DNA from: Pezizomycotina sp. ARF18 | Taxonomy: Eukaryota > Ascomycota | Assembly (NCBI GenBank): GCA_002224055.1 | Contig: AZLU01000089.1 | Coordinates: forward strand, 89,727-153,726 | Direction: 5' to 3' | DNA length: 64,000 nucleotides | In this document: positions 37,235-48,258 of the stretch, piece after piece | Numbering within the stretch: position 1 is the stretch's first letter | How the letters are laid out: each line of letters starts with the position of its first letter | Made by a program: the position numbers and the translations under genes | Notes under the pieces: generated by a model | The model's database searches: none | What the model was told of the DNA's origin: nothing | Seen by the model: the letters and a program-made list of their open reading frames with translations, nothing else

Positions 37235-38713
37235 ATGGAGCCCCCATCACAACATCTCCACCGCCGCGCCTTGACGACATCCGCCACTCCTCAACGAAAA
37301 ACTACACCGCCCTCGTAGCCTCCTTCTTCAACTCCACAATCCCACCCTCCCTCTCCTCCAACGCGCAGGATACTACCTCCCACCACTCGAAATAACATTC
37401 CTAACACTCTCAACGCTCTTCGTCATCCTCCGACTATACTCCCGCTATGTTTCCTCCTCCTTCGGTCCCGACGACGTATTCGTTTTTTTGGCGCTGGTAT
37501 GCGGATGCATACTCACAACACTAAACATAACTGCCGTCTACCAGTGGGGATTAGGGAGGCACTACACAGACCACGCACGCGTGGACTACGAAATGCTAGG
37601 AGTGTTAGAATGGGCCAATAGCTTCGTATTCGTCCTCTCCGCATTATTCGCTAAAATGTCAATACTGTGTTTCTACCTCCGTTTCGCCGAAGCGCTCGGC
37701 ACTACATTCCGTTACGCCGTGTACACCACCATGACGTTCGTTACTCTCTGACACTGTCAATCGCAGCGGTGTTGGTTTCCGCCTGCCGACCGTTATACGC
37801 GTGGTGGTCCGTCGCGTCGTTCGAGAAGCATGGCGGGAGGCAGTGTATGAGTACCGAAGACGTGGGGATAGTGTTATTTTTACTGCAGGTGTTAATATGG
37901 TTAGCGATGTGTGGTGTATTGTTACCGGTGAAGGTGCTTTGGAAGCATTTGAGGGGGTGCTGGGGGTGGCAGAGGGTTAGGGTTATGTGCTTGCCGGTTT
38001 TGGGGTTGCTGTGAGTATTCGACCAATCTTACGATATGTAGGCGCTAATGACCTGGTGGATGTTGTTTTTTTTAGGGCGTGTATCATCGCTGCTGTCCGT
38101 ATAAAACCGCTCGTGGACTTACTATTCGGTGCAGATCCATCCTGTAAGTTAAAACCTAACCCTCTACTACCCTGGATTTCTCCTTCATCATTTTACAAAA
38201 ACTCATTTCACTCACCTACCTCCTACAGGTCCGAATACCCCCTCTACACCCTCGTCGCCATAGAAATAGACATAATAATAACCTGCGCCTGCCTCCCTTC
38301 TCCAAACCCGCCTTCCTCCGAATCCTCTCCCTCAAATGCCTCTCCAGCATCCCCATCGTCTCGTCTCTGTTACAAAAATACGGACCGTGTACGTGTTCGT
38401 CGCCGATGTGCGAGCGTAGCCATGAGAGTAGGAGTAAAGAGGATGAGGTTGTGGAGAGGGTTAGGAGGCCGAGCGCGGCGCATGTATTTGGTGATATGGA
38501 TTGTATGATTTATTGCGAGGTGGGGTGTGGGAGGGTTGAGGGGAGGAGGAGAGGGACTGTGAGGGGCACGTTAGTGAAGAAATGGGGGATAGACATGACG
38601 GAAGTGAAGTGGAGAAGGGCGAGGAACGTATACGAGATCGGGGAAGGGGGAGGATGGTCGAGAGTTCGAGTAGTGAGGGGACGGTGAGCACGGGAGGAAC
38701 CTCGGGACGGTGA
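37235..38713 (+). CDS. PTH11-like rhodopsin-domain membrane protein
   Basis: This is a predicted seven-helix surface protein of the fungal rhodopsin-domain family. After a short N-terminus the reading is LPPLEITFLTLSTLFVILRL with YSRYV, then the diagnostic SFGPDDVFVFLALV (helix 2 after G-DD), YQWGLGRHYTD (conserved loop), FAKMSILCFYLRF (helix 4), LTLSIAAVLVSACRPLYAWW (helix 5 with the CRP..W loop), and DVGIVLFLLQVLIWLAMCGV with LLPV (helix 6). Two introns are clear: 38011-38075 (branch GCTAATGAC) and 38144-38228. The next exon reads SEYPLYTLVAIEIDIIITCA, matching the last helix. The tail is charged and cytoplasmic, ending SSSSEGTVSTGGTSGR at 38713. A few single-base frame breaks are present. 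Relatives include receptors for surface cues, but the ligand here is unknown. It converges with the DUF4419 gene. Confidence 0.85.
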
Positions 38714-39006
38714 AGTTTAATGATGTTGTTTTCTCGTGATAGTATCTTGCTTTTGTAGTGTTATTATACGGGCGGGGTTTGGTTTTCCAGGCGTTTCTTT
38801 CATTCCTTTCGGCGGGTTCATTTCTCATATGGTTCCACAGGCGACATTCCTTTATCACGATAGTAGTACAGATATTGTAATATAATATCATTAATATCTC
38901 GATTCATTGATCTCTTCGCGTTCTCTTCACTGCTACAACTTTGCTCTAATAAAGGCGACATTCTACATCTCTTTATCTAAACATGAAGTCATTGGTATCC
39001 AAAAAC
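38714..39006. other. intergenic space between convergent genes
   Basis: This short AT-rich stretch lies between the stops of the receptor-like and DUF4419 genes. It presumably holds both terminators. Confidence 0.6.
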
Positions 39007-40533
39007 CTAAAGATCAGGATCCTCGTCGAATCCTTCTTGCCCGTTAAACTGTCCCAAATCCTCATCCGGCCCGTTAAACATCCTAGCATAACCCTCCTCC
39101 TGACTAACCTCCTCCTCCCCCGCAACTTCAAACATAAACACCCGCTAACAGGTTGCACCACATCACCCATCCCATCATGCTCCATACCGACCATCTTCTC
39201 AATAACCTTCTCCCCTTTCTTCAACCTAACCCATCACCATCAACACCCTCCCCATCTCCTCTTCCTCTACCTCCTCCCTCCTCCAAAAGATATTATTCCT
39301 CATATTCTTCAATTTCTCAAAGTAACTCTCCCTCTTCTCACCTAACTCGAATGGACGCGTAGAGTAGCCGTCGCTACTCTCCACGAATTTTTTGAGGACG
39401 GGAGATGATTTCTGTCCGCTGTCGCTGATTTTAACGCCGACGTGACCGGCTACCATGCGGCAGTTACTCTCGACGCCGTTGTCGTTGAGTCGAACGTCGA
39501 CTTCGCAGTAGCCTGGTGGGATATCCTGCGTGTCGATTTTATGGTAGACTACGCCGTCGAGTTTTAGGAGTGCGTCCTCGTCGAAGCCGCAGTACCACCG
39601 CCGATTTCTTTTCGTTGGCGGTGTGCTTGTTGTACAACGCCGCGCCGGATTCGGAGAAGAAGCAGAAGGCGGTTATCCAACGGTCAGCCACGTAGGGCCG
39701 CTGCCGCCGCCGTGGTGGTGCGCTACTCTATTCCAAAAGTTCTTGACGTCGGCGGAATCGGGATCATCGAAGGTTGCGATGAAGCGTTTGACGATGGGCG
39801 TTAGGAGGGACGCCCACGTCTCCGTCTGCTTCCCAAAAGAAGGCAACTTCTCCAACCGCCGTAAAATCTCCTCATAATCCCCCTTCTCACCAAGCAACGT
39901 AACAGCAGGCAACCCACAGCAAAGGCTAAATTTATAATCAAAGTACTTCTTCAGCGTCGCCATCATCATAACAGCACCCACAACCCTATCGTTATCCTCC
40001 GTCGTAGTAAAAGACGGAATAATCCACTCCCTCAACCCTCATCTTTAACGTTCTTCTGTAGTAACTCGCCCATCTGCGACGCGAACACCCAAAATCCACG
40101 TTGTACTTATTACCTCCACCGCTTGAATCTCCAACTCCTTTTCCCATCGTGGGAAACGAACAAATGCCGAAGCGACTTCGCGTTCGCGTTGACGTATAGA
40201 TTAAACTGCGAGAGGATGGATAGCCATACGTCGTCCGGCGGATGATTAGGTGATTGTGGTGGTTGTAGGCCGTTATGGCGGTTTTGACGAAGGAGTTGGA
40301 GGATGGGAATATGTCCAATTTTCCGGCATTTTCAGTTTTATCACTAGAGGAGTGGGTTTTGAAGTAAGGATCGAAGGACGATTGGATTACCTCGCCGGCG
40401 GTGGATGAGATATTATGGGATACGGCGGACGCAGGAGTTCCCTGGAGAAGGATGGAGGTTTGGCGGAGCGGTTGGAGAGGTGGTAGGGTGGTAAGGGAGG
40501 TTGAGAGAAGGGAGGGTGAGTTGTTACTGGCAT
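39007..40533 (-). CDS. DUF4419 domain protein
   Basis: The protein is about 505 residues, mostly made of the DUF4419 domain. Segments in order: NISSTAGEVIQSSFDPYF; then SFVKTAITAYNHHNHLIIR and RPDDVWLSILSQFNLYVNAN, a hallmark of the family; then LREWIIPSFTTTEDNDRVVG and KKYFDYKFSLCCGLPAVTLL; then GEKGDYEEILRRLEKLPSFG; then FIATFDDPDSADVKNFWNRV followed by AHHHGGGSGPTWL; then WITAFCFFSESG. The tail is acidic (PDEDLGQFNGQEGFDEDPDL) with a stop at 39007. The family is widespread in fungi and its biochemical role is unknown. Several one-base breaks (for example RPDD read as RRTT at about 40235) suggest assembly errors. Confidence 0.9.
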
Positions 40534-42573
40534 TTTTGTATCTTTTTGCTGGAGGTTTGCTTATACTAAAGTAGTGATGATCCTAGGAGTTGTTTATCGA
40601 CGATGGTTTGGTGGAGGGGATCGATGCTCGACCGCCGCGGGGGGGGAGGGTTTATAGACGGTCCGACGGTATACAACTTTCTGACTCAAAATCTGTTCAG
40701 TTACGGGTTATTGAATATGCAAACTCAAGCTCGTTATGAGTAAAGTGGCCTAACGGAAACCCTTTTTTATATAGTTTTCCAGCCTGACAGCATTCATGAC
40801 ACCCTAATAATTGAAGGTTTTCGCCTGTCGATCGGCAGATTTTAAGGGGCAGTGACAGATAAAAAGTGGGGCTGAGGATTGAGCTGGCTCTCAGCCCCGC
40901 CTTAGCAGAAAATCTTTGACATTCGTGACACTTCCGGTATTTGGCATTTCCACCAGTAGGAAGTCGTTTGTGAACGATACTCAGAAAAATCAGACTTTGA
41001 TTGTTATTATTTCGACATGATTGGGTTTACGCGTTGGGTAGAGGAGGAGGAAAGAAAGAGGTGGCTTTGGGAATAAGATACTTACTCAAAGAACACGTTT
41101 TTTAAGTTTTAAATCCGGGACAATGACAGTTTCGTGCCCGCCCATCCAAAGAAAAGAGTGTAAGAGCCATTGATTTCTTCAAAGCCTTGGAGCATCGTGT
41201 TAGATTTCGGTAAGGTTCAGAAGATTCGAGAACTTTTTTTCCATTGATATGCTCTGTTCTATATCATGTAAATACTGCCACGTATCGGATAAATTCAGAA
41301 GTATTTCTGTATATTTGGAAAGGGAAAAGGCCTATAGGCTATGGAGGCGAGAGGATTGCTTTATACTTTATCCTCAGCCAATGTTCCCTGTGAACTGATG
41401 TAGTACAGAGTTTCACGCGCGCAGATTCGCGTCTCGATACTATATTCGCTGCGACGCTTTCTTCTGGCCCTATTTGACTCTCACAATGAGAAGCAGAAGG
41501 GGAGATGGGGAGAGAGAATGAAGGGCAAATCACATTTCGTCGGTTAGACTTGGGGAGAACGCGTCGTGTTTCTCTCTTTCTCTCTTTTCTACAGTGATCG
41601 AAGCAATCTGAATGTTGTCGGACCACATCAATGAACACGACCGTAAATTTTCCGATCACAACGGTGAAATGCAGTGACTGCCATTGATACATTGGAAAAA
41701 AAGATGATTATAGCGAATAATAAAATGGTGGAAGAAGACCTGAGTTTTTGTGAGGATTTTCTAGTCTCTGGGGAATATTGAAGAAACCTCATTTCCGTCA
41801 CTAAAGTCGCGAATGCACGTGTAAATTTGCGAACGCGAATTGAGACGAAACGTCGCGGAGTGCACTCCATTCGCGGTGGGATCTGACCTGTACTGAGACT
41901 TTTCCACGCGTATTGCAGTATCATAGTGAGAAGAGCTCTCCGGATTTGGCAGAGCAATTAAACGAGAGCGTGAGGCAAAAAAAATGTCATCGATGCCCTG
42001 TTTTTGTTTTCAAAACTGGAAATACCGAGAGCGCGTTATCGTTTCTCTCTAGAGGATAATGGAGTTGCCATCTCTGTAGTGTGGATACGAAGTAGCTCTG
42101 CGATGGAAAGTCGAGGTAAGCGGTCTGGGAAAGTCTAGAATCCGAGCCTTTGATACAACTTGGGGTTCCAGGTTATACAGTATTGGTTAACGCGCGCAAC
42201 TGAGTCCCCGTTGTTATCATCAATGCCCACGTACATTCAAATCTGCGCGTTAAGAAGGTGCTGCTCGTAGAACATCCAATTCTTCACTTCGAAAGGTATA
42301 TGAGAGTTCGTAATGGAAATACTGGATAATTGTTCTTTTAAATAAATGAATATTTGGTGTTTATTTACATTGGCGGACATATAGCAATGAACAAAAATCA
42401 AGAGAAGGGAGAACTGGAAACTTTAGACAAAGAAAATTACAGCGCCGCTGGAGAAATTAAATCGGAATAGTGATATGATTTTGTAAAGAAGAAAGAGCGA
42501 AGCAGCGCGTAGAAAGGCAGAGGAGAAAAGGCTTAAAATGTTGACCTAAACGTTGTGTTCACTAACTACGCGC
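40534..42573. other. intergenic region
   Basis: I see no supported gene. It contains a strong stem-loop at 40868-40898. A 109-codon minus-strand frame at 41628-41957 and a 117-codon frame at 41339-41692 overlap in different frames and have no family features. Confidence 0.5.
40868..40898. repeat. strong inverted repeat (9-bp stem)
   Basis: GGGGCTGAG and CTCAGCCCC flank a 13-base loop that itself contains GAGC/GCTC. It is intergenic, about 335 bp upstream of the DUF4419 start. Confidence 0.8.
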
Positions 42574-42780
42574 TTAAACCTCTTCGCGCTTAACTTCCTC
42601 CCTCTTCACCTCCTCCCTCTTAACCTCCTCCCTCTTTACTTCCTCCGTTTTACTTCCTCACGCTTAACCTCCTCCCTCTTAACTTCCTCGGACTTCTCTT
42701 CACTTCTCTTCGCGCTTGACTTCCTCCTTTTAACCTCCTCCCTCTTCACCTCCTCCGCGCTTCTCTTCACCTCTTCGCGC
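42574..42780. repeat. 15-bp minisatellite encoding KREEV
   Basis: The plus strand shows repeated CTTAACCTCCTCCCT-like units, with variants CTTCACCTCCTC and CGCTTAAC. On the minus strand they encode Lys-Arg-Glu-Glu-Val. Copies differ by substitutions and single-base losses. Confidence 0.8.
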
Positions 42781-42999
42781 TTCAAAGACCAAGCTCAGAG
42801 GCAACAAGCGCGTCGCGTTCCACAAGACCTTGTAGCGAGCGTTCCGTGATACCTGCCTCTCGACGAGACCTTGACGCTCACGAGGCCTTGCGGTGAGCGC
42901 TCCGTTATACCTTGTCGCTCGACCAGACCCTGTGCGATGGGTAGAGCGAGGACGGATGTGTAAGTGAGGTGGAAAGGGTGAGAATGAGCTGAGCTTCAT
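42574..42999 (-). CDS. small secreted repetitive protein with KREEV tandem repeats
   Basis: The ATG at 42999 opens MKLSSFSPF. Allowing one missing base, it runs on as LTYTSVLALPIA, giving a good signal peptide with cleavage before QGLVERQ. The mature part starts with repeats of QGLVERQGITERS and QGLVER, readable in one frame when two further missing bases are allowed, then DALVASELGL. The C-terminal half is a run of about a dozen KREEV pentapeptides encoded by a 15-bp DNA repeat, ending KREEV and a stop at 42574. Lys-Arg recurs every five residues, as in kexin-processed secreted repeat proteins, though the EEV units would be very short. Alternatively the highly charged repeats could form a single alpha-helix. 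No homologue is recognised. The reading depends on several frame corrections. Confidence 0.5.
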
Positions 43000-43290
43000 T
43001 ATATCGGCGAGATTGTATTTGGTAGGGATGCAAGGGAAGACGAGAGTTGCCCTGTATGGTAGGGTATATCTGTGTTATACTCCCTTTAGAGTTAATGAGG
43101 GAAAGGTGTTAAGATTCGGAGCTTAAAGAGAAATAAATATAGTAAAAGGACGTAAAATTAAAGATTATTTGTTAAGTATCTACTATGTATCTGAAAATAT
43201 GTTTATATATTCCCTTTCGCTTTTAGTAGAAATATTGATAGAGTTTAAGAGCTAGGGAACAGATATATAATTTTTTCTAGAAGTGGATCG

Positions 43291-43312
43291 GGGAGGTCTT
43301 TATATACCTCCC
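43291..43312. repeat. stem-loop
   Basis: GGGAGGT and ACCTCCC form a perfect 7-bp stem with an 8-base AT loop. It is intergenic, upstream of the KREEV-repeat gene. Confidence 0.75.
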
Positions 43313-46300
43313 TTCAATCGCGCTTTTTGATCTATATCTCATTTTAGGGATATCTCTATAGAAGTTTAGCTTAGCTTAAGCCTATGGAGCTATTGAGAAA
43401 CGGAGAGTATTATTATGCAATCCCATGTTATTACCCAGGGCTGAACGGGCTTTTAGATTTCCCTGTCATCGGAGGATCGAGATATTCGCCGAAAAGAACT
43501 AAGGAGAGTTTCCAACAGCTCCATTTTCCCCGCTGTAACTCAGCCTCGCCATCTTTTCCTAGATCGTGAATCTGCCTCAAAGCTAAGCGAGCTACTTCAG
43601 AGCCAGAGTCCAGGGCTGAAAATAGCAACTAACGAGTAAAAAAGAAAAAGCCACCAAGCAGTCCAAACAACTCGAAAGTCGCCTCAGCTAATTTACCCAG
43701 TGCTATCTTTGGATATTATAGGCGTACAGCATCGCGGCGTCGGCGTTGATAAGACCCGACGTATCACAAACGGAAAAGTGGGGTTCGCTTAACCTTGCAC
43801 GAACGATAACCTCAGCTTTGAATGCTCAATCGAAGCTGATATCGAACAAAATGGAAGAGTTGGTAATTTGGTTGGAAAAGTGCACTCTGTGAGCAAATAA
43901 TTCTCATCTTCTTCCACATACCCTGTAAAGAACATTGCAGTGGAACGGCTGAAAGTAAGGTTTTGCTGGCGTTGATGTAGGATCAAACTGGGATTAATGG
44001 TCCATTGAGCCCTGCAAAACGAGGAAGCTTTCAAGCAGGCAAAGGACGAGGGTTCTGGAAGGCGGAGCTGTATTATGATAATGACTTCAAAATATCTTAG
44101 CATTAATGCTCTACTGTGGAAATACTAGTATAAAAGAAGCACTTGCAGGTATAATGATAATATCTGAACGTATAGTTAGGCAAAATAAACATTATTAATA
44201 CTTCCGTAGCGTTTTAGTTTGTGTGTATATTAATATCTAATACAGGCAACTCAAGTGATTCTACTACGAACTAGCTGCTTACATTTCATCACTATAGAGG
44301 TGCAAGTACATATGGTAGGCGTAACTCGGGATATTGAGTGATATCACTGAATTTGCTATAGCTTGATATACAATAAAATCGAATCGAGTTTGTGAATCGA
44401 GTTAATATACTCTTTGGAAGCTGCCCAAAGTTTTCAATTCTATGCCTCAAGCTTAAGTAGTCACTCTATAAGCTAGCGTAGAAACACAGTAGTTGTTCAT
44501 GGAAACAATTTGCTTGGAGCTTCATTTATAAATTTATATGGGATAGCAATAACTCACGTATTTAGTCCTTAAACTAAAGTAAAAGGCCATGAACTGAGCT
44601 CTATCACACCTTCTACTGCCCAAAGGTATTTCAATATCATTTACTTCTTACTTTGATATTCTATTCGGGACCTCCCAATTCTCATGCTCTTTCTAGTTCA
44701 CGTACAGCTTCTGCAGGTCACTGCTGCACAGATATCACGCAGCAATATTCAACAGAAAGACTCAAAGAAATTTGGTAGCATTTCCGTTGCTACTCAATGA
44801 AGAATAGCCATCTTCGAATCCTCTCTCACTCAGACGGAGCTGCTAATAAACGAAGAAAGTGTAATATTTCATCAATAAACAAACGTCAGTTACTCGAGGC
44901 GAGGTAGCTTGAAGGTCCAAAATGGAACAAGCGAACCTATACTTGCTGTTCGAGTTGACCAAGATAGGTTATCCACCTGGAGCTAATGGTATACACCACT
45001 ATGACGCCGCACTCGAGCGACAGACGCCTAGGGTAGATGAGATGCTATGCTAAATGTGAACGTAGACTATGCCTTCGTCATGTAGTAGGCTTAGTTAGGT
45101 CTAGGCTAATACCTGAGTTCTCTACTCAGGGTTCGAGCAATAGACAAATATTCGCCACAATTCTCGCAATTGTTGTTTCTCACGGACTTAAAAGCATAAC
45201 ATTTTTTTATCTTTTTCGTTCTAAAAGGTGCGCTTTATATTATGATTCAGAGGTTTTGTGTTTCGTCGCTTCCTATAGCGGATTATTAATTCCTTTTATC
45301 TGTGATCTTTCCTTTTATCGCTATATAATAGTAGCACTCTGAAATCTAATGTCGCAGCTGAACTGCCGGGATTGACATTTTGAAAGTCGCACCGCAATTT
45401 ATAGCAACAAAAGCTAGAAACGAGCTAATTTTACCCGTGATTGTGAATATGAGCGATTTCGGAGCTCGTCGGCTCTTCATTCTACGTACGGCGAATGGCG
45501 GACCCGGCGTGTTTCTCTCATCAGGGAGCCTCCCAGAAAATTCGTTTGAAATAAACAACCTATCCGAAGTGGCTGGTTACATTATTCCCCAGAAATGCGG
45601 CTTTTGTCTAAACAGACTTGAGTTCCCCTCGAGAACGGTTAGGCTTCACACTCTAGATCGCTTGATCGTCGGACAGGCCGTCAAAAACCGGTTTGTAAAA
45701 TTCTTTGTGCTCCTTGAGTGATTATCACGCAATCAGCTGGGGGAAGCCATGGTAAGGGGCTCAAAGGTTCTTACGACTGTATCCTGGCGAAGGCTGAGTT
45801 TGATACCGGCAAAATATACCTTTCATCCGATGTTATCTCGTGGCTCCCGGAGAACCCGCCCGACAAAGTGGCAATTTACTGGCATCAGGCTTGTTGAAGG
45901 GGGGGGTTTTTTTGTTAAGCGATCTGCTGATTTTTGTCATACTCGCTAAACGAAATAGCCGATCGATCGGAGTATAAAATTGTCAAATTATTAAAAAGAA
46001 GTTGTAAAATAAATCAAGAATGAGAGCCCCGGATGTCGGAGTGCATGAACGTGACTGTCTATGAGCTCGTATGGCGAAGACGCGGACGGGAAAAAAAGGA
46101 GACTCGGATTAGTTCCCCGGATTTCCCTGTCAACCCTTATTACAAATCGGCGATATGTCCTTTTACAGTTTTCGATGTCTGGTTTATATTGAGTTGAACC
46201 TATATTTAGCGGGCCGAGTGCTCGACTGTTTGCATGATATCATCTTGGCTTAAACGAAAAATAAAATCTGCAGGTGTTCTCGTCCCGGCAGATACATGAT

Positions 46301-47244
46301 GGGTGCGGGTATGGGTCTCGATGCAGAGAAACAGCGCGCTGCAGGGCTTTTTCTAGAAAAATCAACACATTAGACATTTCGGATATTATTTAGACATATG
46401 AAGCCCTTTTATTGTTCTGTTAAACATGCAGACGTTTCACGTTTCCTTCTAGCACTAGTCCACCAATCGCGTTGAAGGAAGGCACGTCCCTTTTAATGCT
46501 TCATGAATCACTCTCGGAGTGCTTCATCATATTGTAACAGAGAGGCATGGAAAAAACTTTAAAAATGCACGGACGTTTTATTTATTTATTTATTTTTTTC
46601 CGTTGAAAAGAGCTGCAGCGGGTGCTGCTTGTGCAATACTCGACTAAAATATGCAGGTCAGAAATTGCGAAATATACATATGCAAGGCGGTATATATTAT
46701 TCATCACCTGTTCTTATAATATTATTCATTCATTTCATTTTGAACTATTGTGAGCTCCAGAACTCTGCTGAGCAACGCTAAACTCTATTCGCGTTGAATA
46801 TGAAATGATTTGCGAGATCTCCTGTTCACAGTGCTCGGCCCGTACGCTCGTCGCTCTAAGACTTGCATGCATTTCGTGATTTAAAGCAATTTTGATTACA
46901 TCTTACAAAATGCGTCGCTGAGCTCCAAAGCGTAGAAGATTTTCTTGTTTCCATGGATTATCAGCTATGTCTTCGATCAGAACTGGTTTTACATATATAG
47001 ACTCTCCCTAAATTGTTTAAAACCTTTCTTTCATCAATGATCATCCCTTGAACCGATAAATGGGCTTGGCTTTTGTGTTTAACATCGCATTTCTCATAAA
47101 ACCGGATTATATTTTTATCGTCGTTTTTCTTTTAAGGCTCCAGCCTTTTAAAATTTCCATCCAGGAACTAGAAAGATCCCAGAATAGGGAACTGTGGTAT
47201 GGTTAGGGGACTGGCTCGGACATTTGTAACGGATAGGGCAATGA

Positions 47245-47607
47245 TCACGCTTTTTCGTCTAAACCATCCGGATCAACTTGTGTTCCTGAATTTGCGAAGA
47301 GCCCTGGGTTTGGGTTCTTCACTCCGATCGTTTTCGACTTCAAGGCATTTTTAGATAACGTTACCACTGATGGAAAGTGACGAGCATCATTATAGAACAG
47401 AAAAGAACCCTTGCATTTCGCATGCATGGACAAGCTGTCAAAGCTTCTTTTCTGTCTTAGATCTCGCCTTTTCTTATTGCGAGCACTCATTGCACCCATG
47501 TATACTTCGGCCAACCACACGATATTGCGATGAACGAGAAAATAAAGAGTGGAAAAGGGCATGGATGCAGATTGAAACGTCCTAAGGAGTTTGTGAGTTG
47601 AGTTCAC
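47245..47607 (-). CDS. hypothetical ORF of 120 codons
   Basis: This open frame starts MNSTHKLLRTFQSASMPFST. It has a hydrophobic stretch (TLYFLVHRNIVWLAEVYMG), then a basic part and the tail NSGTQVDPDGLDEKA. No family is recognised. It is intact over 120 codons where most real genes here are frame-broken, but the region is otherwise non-coding. A chance frame is quite possible. Confidence 0.2.
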   Translation of the reverse strand: MNSTHKLLRTFQSASMPFSTLYFLVHRNIVWLAEVYMGAMSARNKKRRDLRQKRSFDSLSMHAKCKGSFLFYNDARHFPSVVTLSKNALKSKTIGVKNPNPGLFANSGTQVDPDGLDEKA

Positions 47608-47876
47608 CCTATGGACTATTCCATAATCGGAAACGGTCTTCCAGTTTACTGTAGACCGGTCCGTTGCGTTTCTGGTAGACGTCTATGACGTTCAGACATC
47701 ATACCATGCAGGTAAATGGCAACAGGTCTCATAGAGTCGGTATTCTCATACTCGCGTACCTCATGCCTATTCGGACTGGCCATACTCGCGTACCTCAGCA
47801 AGAGATATTCCCAAGGAACTAGGACCTTGATAGACGAACCGTTCTCTGTCGCGTTGTTTTCCAATGCATTGCGATT

Positions 47877-47887
47877 CTTATAAATAC
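47877..47887 (+). promoter_or_regulatory. TATA box of the GLEYA adhesin gene
   Basis: CTTATAAATAC lies about 370 bp before the ATG at 48259. It is followed by a CT-rich leader. A 12-base sequence CAGTAACGATCT occurs twice in this leader, near 48139 and 48230. Confidence 0.5.
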
Positions 47888-48258
47888 ATCCTCAATCTGC
47901 CTCCTCAGTCTACTTCTCCTTCTCTCATCATCAGCCGAGCCAGTCTTTTCCAGCACTTTCTCTACAGAATTTAATACTTAATTAATCTTCTTTCCAATCT
48001 TTCGTTTTTGTCTGTGACGATTTTCATTAAAATCTTTAATCCCCTTTTTCCTTTTCTTTTCCCTTTTCTTTATACTCTCATTTGTTTCTATAATATCGTT
48101 AATAAACATAAACAACTTAATATACAACAAACACCATATACAGTAACGATCTGTTTAATACAATATAATACAACATACTTTATAGAGAACAATATCATAA
48201 TATAATCAGTAATCGAAAATTGAAATACAACAGTAACGATCTTTTCAACAACTAAGCG

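Larger units (their letters stand above)
43000..48258. other. long AT-rich intergenic region
   Basis: No gene is supported with confidence over 5.2 kb. It contains a stem-loop at 43291-43312, ATTT microsatellite sequence near 46574, a direct repeat CATACTCGCGTACCTCA at about 47749 and 47782, and the promoter and long leader of the adhesin gene from about 47877. Open frames at 45380-45721 (plus) and 47245-47607 (minus) are over 110 codons but match nothing I know. Confidence 0.5.

Noticed and set aside
41339-41957. Two overlapping minus-strand frames over 100 codons
   Set aside because: They overlap in different frames, lack domain patterns, and do not join into a sensible protein.
45081-45140. 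tRNA-like pattern: an A-box-like stretch, a CCTGAG/CTCAGG arm with a 7-base loop and a GGTTCGAGC B-box-like sequence
   Set aside because: The B box follows the arm directly, with no room for a variable loop and T stem, and no acceptor stem pairs. At best it is a degenerate remnant.
45380-45721. 113-codon plus-strand frame (includes FGARRLFILRTANGGPGVFL)
   Set aside because: There is no ATG at the start, no recognised domain and no promoter or splice support.
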